From Carya illinoinensis (Eukaryota > Streptophyta > Magnoliopsida > Fagales > Juglandaceae): a stretch of 64,000 nucleotides of DNA. The position numbers and the translations under genes were made by a program. Shown here in pieces: positions 35,104 to 47,183 of the stretch; within the stretch, counting starts at the first letter, position 1, and every line of letters starts with the position of its first letter. Below the pieces are notes generated by a model, which did no database searches, had not been told where the DNA came from, and was given only the letters and a program-made list of their open reading frames with translations. The DNA is taken from assembly GCF_018687715.1 (NCBI RefSeq), contig NC_056760.1, positions 26,697,501 to 26,761,500 on the forward strand, given 5' to 3'.

Positions 35104-35420
35104 ATTACTATGTTTTTCAATAAATGAGGTATTCTTGTCAATAAAAGAAATTAAAAATTAAAAAAAAAATATAGATACTGAATTGGATTAGGCTCTCCTC
35201 TCTTTTCTCTAAAAGGGTGAGGTTTTGTGCTTTGTTCTAACAAAGTTGGTGTCTCTTAGGGGTCTTCCTACCGAAAAGTATAGGTTAAGGGATGATAGAG
35301 GAGCTCACAAAACAATGGAAGGGACTAACTCTCACAGAAGAGGAAAGTCAGATCCTTTCTGTTTGAGAAGATGTCATTGATGATAATTCATGCTAACGTG
35401 GTAGACATTGCCTTCTTGCA

Positions 35421-35990
35421 ATGATCATCACTGATAAGTCAGTCAATAAGGAGTCATTTCAATCAACTTTATCTAAAGTTTGGAGACTATTTGGATGGAT
35501 AACTTTCAAATACATGGGAGATAATAAGTTTTTTGTGAAGGTTCAGCATGTTGGTGATAAAAACAAAGTCCTTCAACATAGACTATGGTCCTTCGATAGA
35601 TGCCTGGTGAATTTGCAAGGATTTGAAGGGAGCTTGTCATCACAAGATATCCACTTCACATACGAACCATTATGGGTTCAAATGCATAACATTCCACTGG
35701 CGACTATGACACAAGATATGAGGTCTTTGATTGGAACCATTGGCAAAGTCCTTACTGTGGATGCTGACAAGGAAAGGGTTGGCTGGTGCACCTTTCTAAG
35801 AGTACGGGTGGAAGTCGATATCCCAAAACCTTTGGTATGTGGTAGATTAATAAGTTTTAGTAGTAAGCAACACTGGATTAGTTTCAAATATTAGAGACTT
35901 CCCAATTTTTGTTTCAACTGTGGAACTTTGAAACATATACGTAGTTCATGCACATCCACAGGAGATCAAGGTAGTCAAGCTCAGTACTAG
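35421..35990 (+). pseudogene. LINE B ORF1 (DUF4283 plus CCHC knuckle)
   Basis: SFQSTLSKVWRLFGWITFKY, FFVKVQHVGDKNKVLQHRLW, SFDRCLVNLQGFEG, HFTYEPLWVQMHNIPLATMT, then stop, then the knuckle CFNCGTLKHIRSSC with all four ligands present. The N-terminus is recognisable upstream from about 35300. One stop separates DUF4283 from the knuckle. Confidence 0.85.
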
Positions 35991-36640
35991 TGGTTTAGTT
36001 TCCAAAAAATATGGTGGTAGCACCAACCATGGAAGCTCCTCCCACCAGCAAAGGGACTCCGACGAGGATGACAACAGCAATGCTGAAAGATGAATGAGTA
36101 ATCAAAGGAGTGAAATTGAGGTACCATCTAAGGCGGGATCTCAGGGAGAGGGAATTATGGTAACTGACAAGGAAAAAAATTCAAACTATAAATGCTAGCA
36201 ATCCTGTAACGACTAGCTCTTTCCTTTCTTGTGATAGTTTGACTTTCCAAAATGAGAGTGGTGAAGACCAGAATGTTCTGTTAAAGGAGGCAACAAGTGA
36301 CCATGGCCTGGTCAAAGATTCTGGGACAGCTAAGGACACTGCTGGATAGAAATTGCATTCTAGATCAAAGGAGATCCCTCTTGATAATTCTCAATCAGTT
36401 TCGGTTACAAAATGAGTAAGAAGGGCTAGAGCACAAAAGGCAACTTCCTCTTGTGAAGCTCAGTAGTTGAATTGGGCCTTATCTACTGGGCCTTCAAAGA
36501 AAAGACTCCAGTTACTTGATGAAGATGATCTAGAAGGAAGTAGTCAGTTGAGAAAGAAGAAGTTGACACCCTTGCCAAGAGATCAAGGCAGATTGATATC
36601 GTGAAGGCTGCTAGGCAGCCACACCAGAAGCAATGATTTG
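35991..36640. other. LINE B ORF1 linker, no domain
   Basis: Low-complexity serine- and lysine-rich linker fragments in shifting frames between the ORF1 knuckle and ORF2. Nothing else recognised. Confidence 0.5.
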
Positions 36641-37480
36641 GCTTAGCTGGAACTGTTGAGAGCTTGGGAATCCTTGAAGTTGGAACTAACAAGAGCTTGG
36701 GAACCCTTGAATAGTTCATAAGCTTCACTCTTTGTTGAACAATAGGCACCCACAAGTTCTCTTTCTCATTGAAACAAAGTGTGGTAGGGAGAAAGTTGAA
36801 TTTATTAGAAATAAGATTGGTTTTGACAAAATTTTTGTAGTTAGCAATAGAGGGTGGTGTGGTGGTCTGGCCCTCTTATGGAAATCTTAGCTAGATATTG
36901 TACTTATCTCTTTTACTCAGTGGCACATTTCAGTTGAAGTCACTATGCCTCTTGATGGAAAGAAGTGGACATTCGGGTTTCTATGGTAACCCAATGACAA
37001 CCAAGAGGGAGGAAAGCTGGAGTCTGCTTCATGCTCTCAACCCTTCTCAGCCTACAAATTGGTTATGCATGGGTGTTTTAATGAAATTCTATTCCAAAAT
37101 GAAAAGTATGGAAGTGCAAGAAGGCCTTATGGTCAGATGGAAGCTTTTAGGATGACTATTGAGGACTGATGTCTGAAAGATTTGGGTAATGATAATGATA
37201 AGTATACTTGGAGTAACAGTAGGGAAGTTGTAGCTTTCACCAAAGAAGGGTTGGATCGAGCTTTTGGCAATTTGGGATGGCTCAGTACTTATGAACATTA
37301 TTCTATATCTACTCTGGATACTAATTATTCATATCACAAACCAATAATGATTTCTCTATTTGCCGCTAATATCTCTATTAATAATCATTCAGATATGAGG
37401 CTTGTTGGGCACAACAGACAGGTTGTATTGAAGCTGTACAAGAATCATGGCAATTTATAAGGTGCACAAATAATTCATTA
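36641..37480 (+). pseudogene. LINE B ORF2, endonuclease
   Basis: LGNPxIVHKLHSLLNN, HPQVLFLIETKC, GLALLWKS, then NDNDKYTWSNSREVVAF and KEGLDRAFGNLGW. The catalytic SGDFNEI stretch is replaced by HGCFNEI, and the N-terminal words GNP are duplicated (ELGNP twice at about 36660-36710). Confidence 0.75.
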
Positions 37481-37549
37481 TCTGGTGTTAGCACAAGCCT
37501 AGAAAAGTGCCAAATGAAGGTAAGGCCTCTCATAAAGGGCAGACAAAGC

Positions 37550-39100
37550 TAATCTCTTCTAAGTTTCAAAAGCTTAAACAAATGCAAGAAGCAAATCGTG
37601 GGAACCTCAATGACGATATTAGAAACTTGCAGAATGAGACAAATGCTTTATTAGAGGAGGAATAGGTTAAGTGGAAACAAATGGCAAAACCAACTTGGCT
37701 CAAGGATGGTAACAGGAACACTAAATATTTTCACAAGTGTGCTACTTAACAAAAGAAGACAAATACTATCTCCAAGATTTCTGATTAGTATGGCAACACT
37801 TCTTCATATTCTAATTTTATTAGCAATACATTCCAAGAGTTCTTTCAAAATTTATTTACCACCTCTAATCCTAAATGTTAGCCTTACTAGAGACTTATTT
37901 GAACTAGAAGTCAAAGAGGTAATTTTTTTTCTATGAATCCTCTTGGTTCCCTTGGACCAAATGGCTTTCCTGCTGCCTTTTACCAACAACACTGGGACAT
38001 TGTGGGGCTTGGACTCAGTGCTGCAATCTTGGAAGTTCTTAGCCATGGAAGGTGGTCTAAATGATATTTTATTGCTCTCATACCAAAAAAGAAGAATCCC
38101 TCCATTGTTTTAGATTTCAAACCAACAAACCTCTACAATGTCCTTTATAAAATTATTGCAAAAGTGCTAGCAAATAGGTTGAAACATTTTTTTATCAGAT
38201 CTGATCTCTCCAAATCATAGTGCTTTTGTCCCAGTCAGGCTCATAACTGACAATGTAATTATTGCTTTTGAAGCCTACATACTATGAAATGTAGAATGAA
38301 GGGAAGAGAAGGTTTTATGGCTTTAAAACTGGACATGACCAAGGCCTATGATAGGATTGAATAGAATTTTTTGGAGGCGGTCATGAAGAAAATGGAGTTT
38401 GCAAAAAGATGGACTAACTTGATCATGCAATGTGTCACCCTTGTTTCCTATTCCATTCTTTTAAATGGAACCCCGCAGAATAGCTTCTCACCTTCAAGAG
38501 GTATAAGGCAGGGTGATCCTCTTTCACCCTACCTTTTCATCATTTGCTTTGAGGCCCACAATTGCTTATTGAACAAGGTTGAAATGGATGGCTTGCTCAC
38601 TGGACTATCTCTTGGAACAAACCAAATTTCCATAGATCATTTGTTTGTTGTAGATGATAGCCTATTGTTCTATAAATCAAACTCTCTCGAATGAATTAGA
38701 TTGGTCAGTTTTCTAGTTTTCTATGAAAAGACCTCGGGCCAAAGGCTAAATAAGGACAAGACTTCAATTTTTTATTTATTTTTTAGCAGCAACACAAGGA
38801 GTGAGCCTAAAGATTAGATTATTCGAGTTGTAGGTATCAATGCTACTGGTTCCTACAAAAATACCTGGGGTTGCTAGCCATTGTGGGTAGATCAAGATCC
38901 AGTTCTTTCAAGAACATTCTTGACAAAGTAAAGGCCAGACTGAGCAACTGAAAAACTCATTTTCTGTCTCAAGCAGGTAAGGAGGTGATATTGGAATCTG
39001 TTATCCAGGCCATACTAGCTTATTCTATGGGGTTTTCAAATTACCAAAGCAACTGATCCATGAACTAAACAAAGCTATGAGGAACTACTGGTGGGGTCAA
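37550..39100 (+). pseudogene. LINE B ORF2, reverse transcriptase
   Basis: Contains LGSLGPNGFPAAF-like motif in broken frame, ALKLDMTKAYDRIE, stop, then FAKRWTNLIMQCVTLVSYSI, NGTPQNSFSPSRGIRQGDPL with SPYLFI intact, and FVVDDSLLF in place of YADD. Continues with LNKDKTSIFF. Dead through stops and shifts. Confidence 0.85.
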
Positions 39101-40112
39101 TAGGCTAATGCGAACAAAATTCATTGGATTAAGTGGGATCATATAAGGAAAGCTAAGAAAATGGGTGGTCTTAGTTTTAGAGATCTTGAAGACTTCAACA
39201 TTGCTATGTTGGCAAAACAATGCTGGAGAATTCTCAAAAACCCCGATTCTTTGGTAGTACAGGTCTTAAAGCTAAATATTTCCCACATGTTAGTTTCCTA
39301 AAGGCAAAATTGGAACCACTCCTCTCGTATGGCAAATTTCTTGGCTACAAGACCATTGTTGGAAGAGGGTCTTTTATGGAGAATTGGTAATGGGGAACAA
39401 GTTAGTATTTGGAATGAAAAATAGATTCCTCAACTAGCTACTTTCAAGATTCAAAGTTCTATAAGATTCCTTCAGGCGGACACAAACGTTTCAGAGCTCA
39501 TTGAGCTACCACCCAACAATGGAACCTTTCAATAGTGCATGCCATTTTCCCTAAGGAAGAAGTTGATATTATCAAGACCATTCCACTTAGTTCATGCCAT
39601 AGCCCTGATAAACTCATCTGGAGATGTACTTCTAATGGAATATTATTAGTAAATAGTGCCTATCACCTAAGAGTTGCCAATAAAGAGCAGCAGTAGAGTC
39701 AATCTTTTGGTTTGCAAACTACAAAAGATAAATGGTTAAAGCTTCGGCATTTAAATATTCCCTAAGCACGCAAGACCTTTCTGTGGAGGGCTTGCTTAGA
39801 GGCCCTCCTAAGAAAGCTTAATCTTTTTAGAAGGAAAGTGGTGGATGGCTCAAACTGTCCTATCTATGAGCAGGAACCTAAGACAGCTATGCATGTCATA
39901 TTGAGTGTATTTCAAAAAAGGATGTGTGGGGACAGTGCTCAATTCAAATTCAAAAATTAATTCTCGAAGTCATAATCTCAAGGCTTTTATAGAGGAGATC
40001 TTTGGTTTGCTTGAAAAGAAGTAGTAGAAGAATTTGCTATTACCTCATGGAAGATCTAGGCTAGAAGGAATGATTTTATATCAAAGACTTATTTTCTCAT
40101 CCCAATCAACTA
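39101..40112 (+). pseudogene. LINE B ORF2, zf-RVT region
   Basis: Fragments GGLSFRDLEDFNIAMLAKQC, WRILKN, KWLKLRHLNIP, ARKTFLWRACLEALL, KLNLFRRKVVDGSNCPIYEQ. The zinc ligand after CP is Tyr (CPIY) rather than Cys. Several shifts. Confidence 0.7.
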
Positions 40113-40620
40113 GTGCAACATTCAATGCTTAAGCTGCAAGAATTCCAACAGGCCAATTGTAGACCTAAGATCTCATTAGCAACCCAAACTCAAGCAGTCT
40201 CTTCTTGGCAGGCTCCTCATCTTAATGTATATAAGCTAAACTGGCATGTAGCAGTGGACAAAATTAAATATAAGGCTAGTTTTGGAGCTATCATTCATGA
40301 CTGGGAGGGATCTATTGTAGGCACCTTGAGGAGGAACAATGATTTATATCTTGATCCATTACTAGCTAAGGCTCTTGCTGCATTACATGCAGTTAAATTC
40401 TATAAGGATTTGGGTCTAAAGCAAGTAATATTGGAAGGTGATGCTCTCCAAGTTGTTGAAATGATTCAAAAGCAACAAGTTGATGACACTTGTTGTGGCA
40501 TGTTTATAGCAGAAATCATTGAGAATTTGGCAGTTTTTTTTTTTATCAATGGTCATTGAACCATATTGGGAGGGGTTGTAATAAGGCTGCTCGTGCCTTA
40601 AGCAAAGATGCTTCGGGGTC
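40113..40620 (+). pseudogene. LINE B ORF2, RNase H domain
   Basis: Frame open for 148 codons: NVYKLNWHVAVDKIKYKASF, GAIIHDWEGSIVGTL, AKALAALHAVKFYKDLGLKQ, VILEGDALQVVEMIQK. The catalytic DA/DG pair at the start is VD/A-like and the usual E in AEA is K. After a shift, GGVVIRLLVP replaces the NKAAHALA end. Confidence 0.8.
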
Positions 40621-40734
40621 TTAGGTGTACAGATTAATCTTGATGAGATTCCTCAATTTATTCTTCCTTTCTATTGATGATTATGAATAAAGTTTTGTTT
40701 TTCTCTATTAAAAAAAAAATCATAGGTACTATTT

Positions 40735-41499
40735 TTGAAAACCTCAAAACTACATCTATCTTAATAGTAATTTTCCCTTTTTATTATACGTGTCCACATT
40801 AAATGTCTTAATATAAAAAAAAAAAAAAAATGTCTTGCATTTAGTATTTGAATAGTCTAAATGGCTTTTTCCTTTTAAAACAATTGGTTTCCCCGAATAA
40901 AATACTAATACTAATTATAATAATAATTACACTTATGCTAGTCCTACTTGCTAAAATATTTACTTATTTAAAGCGTCTTGACATTCTGCAAGCTTCCCAA
41001 AAAGCCTACAAGTTAAACTTTAGAACCATGATATGAAATGAGATGAAATGAAAATCTTTTTTAATGTCCTTCGCTTATAAATTCAAGATTGATTTTTCAA
41101 CCCAATTTCTAGATCTAGAGAGATTCAAATAGTATTGATCGCGACAGTGCATCCAATTCCATTTTCTTTCTTTTTCTGCATATTTAAGCTTATATCAAAA
41201 CTTACGAACCGTGCTCTGTCCAATCAAAAGATTTTGCTAACAATTTTGGACATTCTTCACTTACAAAAACAACTGCTACAATAAGAATACTAGCTTATGA
41301 AGTTATATGGTGATTTGGTGGAAGAATACTTGATGATTGCGATAAATACAACAACATAATTTTTGAAGAAATTATTTAAGGATGTGATTTCCATCTTTTC
41401 TGGTGCATACTTGAGCTCACTAAATGACAACAATATTGCTAATAATTGGAGAAAGTCATGAATTTCTATGATGTTAGGAAACATTGATTTCATGCATTG
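40735..41499. other. Intergenic, no gene seen
   Basis: AT-rich with a MITE-like word ATGAAATGAGATGAAATGAAAATC near 41032. The left boundary of gypsy B may lie further left than 41500, but I could not match this stretch to the 3' LTR. Confidence 0.4.
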
Positions 41500-41529
41500 A
41501 AAATTGAATAATTGTTCAAGTGTGAGGAC

Positions 41530-42203
41530 CATGTCGAAGCAAGGGAAGAGACCCTTTCCAAAGCTATGGAAGATGAGGCAATGGGTCAAGCAAAGTGCAA
41601 TTGGTCTGAAGAAGAGCAAGCGACACTATGTAGAAAGTCATGGCTGACACAATATTGCATCGGGAGATAAAACTATGACCAACAAGCAAGAATTGTGTTG
41701 ACCATGCTAGGGTGAGAAAAAAGAGCTAAAGAGGCTAGTTGTTTTGGAAAAGGACAATCCATGGCAAACGACGAGCCAGTGAATAACGGTCAAAATGCAA
41801 GTACTGATCAAGGATAAAACTAATATGGACATAAGAGCTTTCCAGGATAATGAGGAGATGCTTGGAGGGATTAGGTGTCATACGTAGAGGCCCATACTCC
41901 ATCTTAGATGTAACGTCTGGAGTAAGCCTGCAGAGAAAAAGATTATTGACCTACATGCCATATATTCTTATCTCAAAAGTATGGTCCAGCATCACGCCAG
42001 AGACCCTTATTAGAGGAAGGACTATGGGATTGGACCCAACAGAAGCTATAGGAACGTGCATGCCTTGTCCCATTAGTCACTTGGCCTCTACAATTTATAA
42101 AATCTAAAGAAAGAATGGATGACTGAGATCGAATGGCTCCTATTCAAGCATATAAGGAGTTAGAAGAAAGTTAGAAGGACACCTAATGATCACACCCTAT
42201 AAA
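41530..42203 (+). repeat. Gypsy B 5' LTR, left part
   Basis: CAATGGGTCAAGCAAAGTGC and GTCTGGAGTAAGCCT are shared in order with 53178 and 53517 in the 3' LTR. The part from about 42010 to the TATA box CTATAAAAGG has no match in the 3' LTR. Confidence 0.8.
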
Positions 42204-42208
42204 AGGCA
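42197..42208 (+). promoter_or_regulatory. Gypsy B LTR TATA box
   Basis: CCCTATAAAAGGCA, an excellent plant TATA box. The AGGCA at its 3' end is the target duplication of the 4.2-kb solo LTR, so the promoter is now cut off from its own transcript start. Confidence 0.7.
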
Positions 42209-45200
42209 TGTGACACATTACTTAAAAGCACCTTAGGCCTTGACCCTAGCTAAGTAGAAATTGTGATACTTGAGAAGAAGGAAGATTTTGACGTTGGAGT
42301 TCACATAGAGCTTACACCTTTGGTTGGGTTAGAATTATTAGAAAATTGTATTACTATTTTCATTTTAAGAAAAAGGTGTCAAGATGCCAATGGAAGAATG
42401 ACACGTGGTATAAGAGAGACTTGCTACCTTGGTGGGCTAAATGATTTGTTTAAAATACTAGATGGATTTGGAGAAGGCCCAAGAGTGGTTTAATAAAAGC
42501 CCTAACTTATTACGAAGAGAGGGCTAAAGATAGACACAAAGGCTTTAGACCCAACTTAGTAGATACAAGGCATTAGGCCCAACTAGTAGGCATCAGACTA
42601 TTGGGCCCAACTTAGTAAGATCCAAGGCTATAGGCCCAATTTAGAAAAGAACCAAAGTTAGGACCCAACTTAGTAAAATATTGACACCAAGGAAAAGGTC
42701 CAATAAATCTGGACATGAGGCCAAGCAAAGGTCCACTTGTAAGGTCCACACAAAAAGGCTCGTTCATATTGCCCAATGAGAACTCAACACTTGAAGCCCA
42801 AGCCTAGTATTTCATATCACTCTTCCATATGGGACCCACATACATCATACCATTGGATTCCTTTCTTCCCAAACCTATCCCACACACCCCTAGGGCTTCT
42901 TTCAACCATGATAAAGAGTCTAACTTGAGTTAAGGTTACTATTACAAAACCATCATCATTCCCATGAATAGTAACCCAAAGATAATGACTTGTATAGTTT
43001 TCTTCAAGCTCTTCTCTTCATAATTTTAGATCTGGAATTTTGTCTTTTACACTTGTTTTGCATAACTCTTAGACAACCCTAGAATATTTTATTAAACTCA
43101 ACCCATGTCACTTAAAGAAAAGGCATATCAAATGCCAAACAACCCAGCAATTAGCACACGCCCAAGAGCAAACCGTAGGACCCAAAACAAGCCATCAAAA
43201 CCATGGCTCTTCCACAAGTTTTTTCAAGTTCTTTTCTGAACCATTCAACCCTCATTATAGTAACTAAAATTAGACCTAAGAGGAAGCCAAAAATAGTTCC
43301 ATGAGCCAAGACAAAATCACAACTATTCACCTAGGAAATGAAGGATGGACTAAACCAATTACCCTTGCTCTTACAAAAAATTTTTGCTTCTCAGTTTGCC
43401 ACCCCCTCACGCCACCACCTCTGCCATTTCACCCTAAGGAGGTGCTTCAAAGCACAAAATTTTATGTTTGGCCAATCCCCTTCCATGAGCATCAAAACCG
43501 ATTGGCAAATGGGATGGTGAAGTAGATCATTTTGATCGAAACCCATGCACATCTAAACCTTCCTTCATTTTCTGCTCAAACCAAATCACATTACCATCAC
43601 TTATACATCATTACCCACCTGGGAAGGCCAATCAATGGTGGAAATTATTTCAATAAAATAGACCTAGAAGATGGGACAAAAGAAGGATCAAAACTGGATA
43701 GATTTGGTGGAACCAAAATAGTTGGCCATCAAGGTGATTCCCCATAGGTTTTGTTTCAAATTCTGAAACCATTCAGCCCCCTGCACCTATGGCCATCCTC
43801 TAGCACCAGAACATGAGGTAATAAAGTATTTTTAGGCCACTATTCAATGACCAAAGCCATGACACACCTGAAATTGCACTAAACACTTCCACCACCCACA
43901 TCAACCACTCACAACCCTCACACTTCAGCCAAGCCATGCCCTTCATCACTCCTCACCCCTCCATTGAGTCCCATAAATACTCTCTTCATCCCTCACTTCC
44001 TCACACGCCCTCCTCAAGCTTCTCTTTAGTGTTCTTGAGAGCAAAACACTCTTAATGTGTGAAAGGAGTGAAACCGAGTCGTGAGAGTGAAATCTTTGGA
44101 GAGTGAAGTCTTTGGAGTGAGTGATCTTGGGAGCACCATAAGCCACGGTTTGGTGAGTGATCTTACCTTATCTTTTTTTTTTTTTGGGTGTGAGATTGAC
44201 ATATTAGGCTTTGAATTATGGCATGAGAAATGAATATTTGATTAGCTATATGAGGTTTAACTTGAAGTAATGTATTTCGGTTCAGATTTGAAGTTTTGCT
44301 TGAATAAATTATTTTGAGATAAAATTTTAGGCCATGACATGTCTTGATATGATCTTATATGTTTTAATATTATCTTGAATGATTGATTGAAGGTTTAAAT
44401 TTGAGGAAAAGAACGTATTATGATAGGTTTATAAGTCCATATCTTGGGTTGATCATCTAGCATGTTTCGGTTTTCACTTGGTTGAAGTTTATCTTGTGAA
44501 ATCTTGGCTGAGTTTCCAAAGCATGAGTGTTAAACATCTAGAAGTTCTTTGTTATCAAGATGAGTGTTAGAATGCATGATTCATTTAGGCTTTAAAACTT
44601 ACATTGATAAAGAGAAGCTAGAAACATCATGCATGCACTCAGTTTGATGATTTGGTGTTAACCAATGCATAATTGTTAGGATAAACTCATGTGACCTGAA
44701 CCTAAGATATAAACATGTCCCCAAGATCAGATTTATGGTTTGATACTTGATGAAACTTGATCCAACATGCATCCATAGAAGTTATAGGCTTAAAATCACA
44801 AAAATGGTAAAAAAACAAAAACATGCCACTGGTTGGATGGATTTGGCATAGTAGTTGATTGATTCTTGCAATTTTAAGGGTGATTTAGAACATGAAAAAA
44901 TGGAATTTGTGAAATTTGCTGAAATTTGAGGCCAAAATATAAATAGTGAAAGTTTAAGGCCTAAGTAGCAATTTTGGGAAATATAGGAGTAGTTTTGTTA
45001 ATATCATTTTTGAAACCTTTTGATTATGAACATCTTCCTTAGTTTTACAATTCCTAACTTAGAATGCCTCTTATTATAGCCGTACCAAAGTCCTAAAATA
45101 CTCGAGAGTTTGTAAGTTAGCTTCTAACTTATTCTTAGATAATTTATTTATGATTCTAGTATAAGTGCCACATTCTTACTAAATGTCATTTTGAGCATAA

Positions 45201-46425
45201 AATATAGTTAAGCATTTGATTACTTGCTTACCTGATATGTGAATTTCTCACAATTTTAGCATATTACATGCAAATTTCATTTTTACATAAGCTTATTACA
45301 TATGCACATATCATGAAATCCATTTTTCAAGTATAGCATGAAAATAATTTTTTTCACAACTCCAAATACTAGGACGGGGAATTATTTTAGTGAAACTCTT
45401 TTGTCTACTCGAAGTGAGTAAAAAGGAATGGTATCCCCTAGGTTGCAAAGAGCAGTCAATAAGATTCGAATGGATTCTTTTTAAAAAATGCCAGAGCAAA
45501 ATCATATAAGGCACCTAATGCTGGTTGGTGCATAACACATATGTTATGATACCAATGCATTGACTAATGAGTCTACAGACAACGTAATTTCAACAAGAGT
45601 TGTACTACAGTCACCGGCAGGTACTGATAGTGCAAAAGGGGATTTGTGATGATACCATATGTTATGCTATGTTAATGATGGCTCTAATAAATAAGAAATT
45701 TTCTTTGGAAAGGATGAAGTGCAAAATGTTCTCTATATAAAAATGTGAATTTAAGTTTTTCTGAAAGATATTGAGAAATCTGGATGGGAGACAAATACGA
45801 TATTCTCCTGCATGCATCTCATGTTTATCATTAATCATGCATATTTTATCTCTATGTAAGTTGGCTTTTTAACTTACTATGATTTAAGGAATCTTACTTT
45901 AGTAGTCCCTTTACTATCCTCTAGAATGATAAAAGTTGTGTTAGGACTGGCGTATGAGGAACAAGATAGTAATGAATTTCAACCCTTGGCTTAAGATGGT
46001 TGAGGATGAGCTTGAACCTGATGGGAAGCTGGATTTCATATTGATGTTTATAGCAATGCTCTGTACACCATAGAGCAAATGAGAGAAATGATCTAACTTG
46101 TTTCTTTTTGAAAACTTTGATGCAGTGTCTATAATAAGGAGAATCCATCTCCCCCTTTATGTCTGAACTTATGCCTTACTATGTAGACCTCTTTAAGTAA
46201 GACAGTATCTATCTATGGTTAATTTGATCTATTAGGATGTTTAGTTCATTCAAGCATGGATTTTTATAAGTAACCCTTATTCCACTGCGATTATTGCATA
46301 CCTCTAGTTGCATACTAGGATGCATTACATATTAACTATTATGAATGAAGGTATATAACCATGTGTTACATGTCCCGATGCTCCAAGTCTCCGTTATATC
46401 CCAAGCGAAGGTTTAGGGCATCACA
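42209..46425 (+). mobile_element. Solo LTR (4217 bp) inside gypsy B 5' LTR
   Basis: Starts TGTGACACATTACTTAA, ends AGGTTTAGGGCATCACA, with AGGCA at both sides (42204-42208 and 46426-46430). No internal coding domain or primer site follows, so it is a solo LTR by recombination. Contains a probable promoter with CCCATAAATACTC near 43970 and a transcribed-looking tract rich in serine-like codons after it. Open frames near 43301-43747 have no recognisable domain. The length is large for an LTR but within the range of giant plant gypsy LTRs. Confidence 0.82.
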
Positions 46426-46430
46426 AGGCA

Positions 46431-47183
46431 TTGGAAAAGAGACAAGATCTCAATTTTGAGATCGTGAACCATTTTATTTTCCTTGGAATTGAACGGCAGA
46501 GTGATTTCCTACTTAGTATTTACATGATGGTTATGATGGATTTTATCCATTTTGATGAATGGGTGGTTCCTTGCTTTGATAATAACTTTGCATACATGAG
46601 ATTTGCTCAGAGGGTGACTTCTCACCATGCTTATATACTTGTTTTATTTAAGAGGTGGTTCCTCACCATAACTAGGAATACACGTGTTTCTACCCAGAAG
46701 GTGATTCCTCGCCATGCATAAATATATGTGTTCACAGATCATTTTACATGAACCAATGCATACATATTCATTTGCATTGTCTCTCATTAGTGGTATTGTC
46801 ATAGATGCTTAACCTACTTATGGTTTTGTTTACCAGACTTGTAGACCTTGATACAGTATGGTCCAAGGGGTTTCCCAAGGAAGAAAGATCGAGCTCACCC
46901 AAGTGAAAGAAACGGAGGCCCTAGTCCACTATTATTTATTTATGTTTCATTGAGCTATACTTGTTGGTGAAGCAACCAACCATGTTTGGTTTGTTGTACT
47001 TGAACATAAGTGATGAACAGTTGGTGCTATATGATATTATTTTTCTGTAACTTACTTTACTTATCGTGTATTTGAATCATGATTATGCGCCTATGTCAGG
47101 CAGTGATACTAGGGTGTTGTCGACCGGCTGGCATTGCTGGCACCATAGATCCTTGCTAGGGCCCTTATCAAGAAATGAGGCAC
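46431..47183 (+). repeat. Gypsy B 5' LTR, right part
   Basis: Continues directly from the TATA box when the solo LTR is removed (CTATAAAAGGCATTGGAAAAG). Shares GTACTTGAACATAAGTGATG-like and AATCATGATTA words with 53710-53920 in the 3' LTR. The repeated words GGTGGTTCCTCACCAT / GGTGATTCCTCGCCAT occur three to four times at 46562-46718. Ends near GAGGCACCATA before the primer site. Confidence 0.7.

Larger units (their letters stand above)
23338..35168 (+). mobile_element. LINE A (L1-type), dead, with two nested insertions
   Basis: An ORF1 with a DUF4283-like region is followed by ORF2 with APE endonuclease, reverse transcriptase, zf-RVT and RNase H parts, ending in TCAATAAAAGAAATTAAAAA and an A-tail near 35159-35168. 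It is split by a solo LTR (23817-25104) and by gypsy A (26352-31300). Removing these restores collinear coding similarity, but many stops and shifts remain. The left boundary is inferred from a 13-bp word shared with the right flank of LINE B and is uncertain. Confidence 0.8.
35169..40720 (+). mobile_element. LINE B (L1-type), dead
   Basis: Begins directly after LINE A's A-tail and runs through ORF1, endonuclease, RT, zf-RVT and RNase H to an A-tail at about 40710-40719. The 13-bp word ATAGGTACTATTT follows the tail (40722-40734) and also occurs at 23325-23337, before LINE A. Many stops; not nested by other large elements. Confidence 0.8.

Noticed and set aside
36483..36755. 90-codon minus-strand frame in LINE B
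   Set aside because: Antisense to LINE linker and endonuclease start; no motif.
43301..43747. Short frames inside the 4.2-kb solo LTR
   Set aside because: No domain, and they lie upstream of the promoter-like tract within an LTR that normally has no genes.
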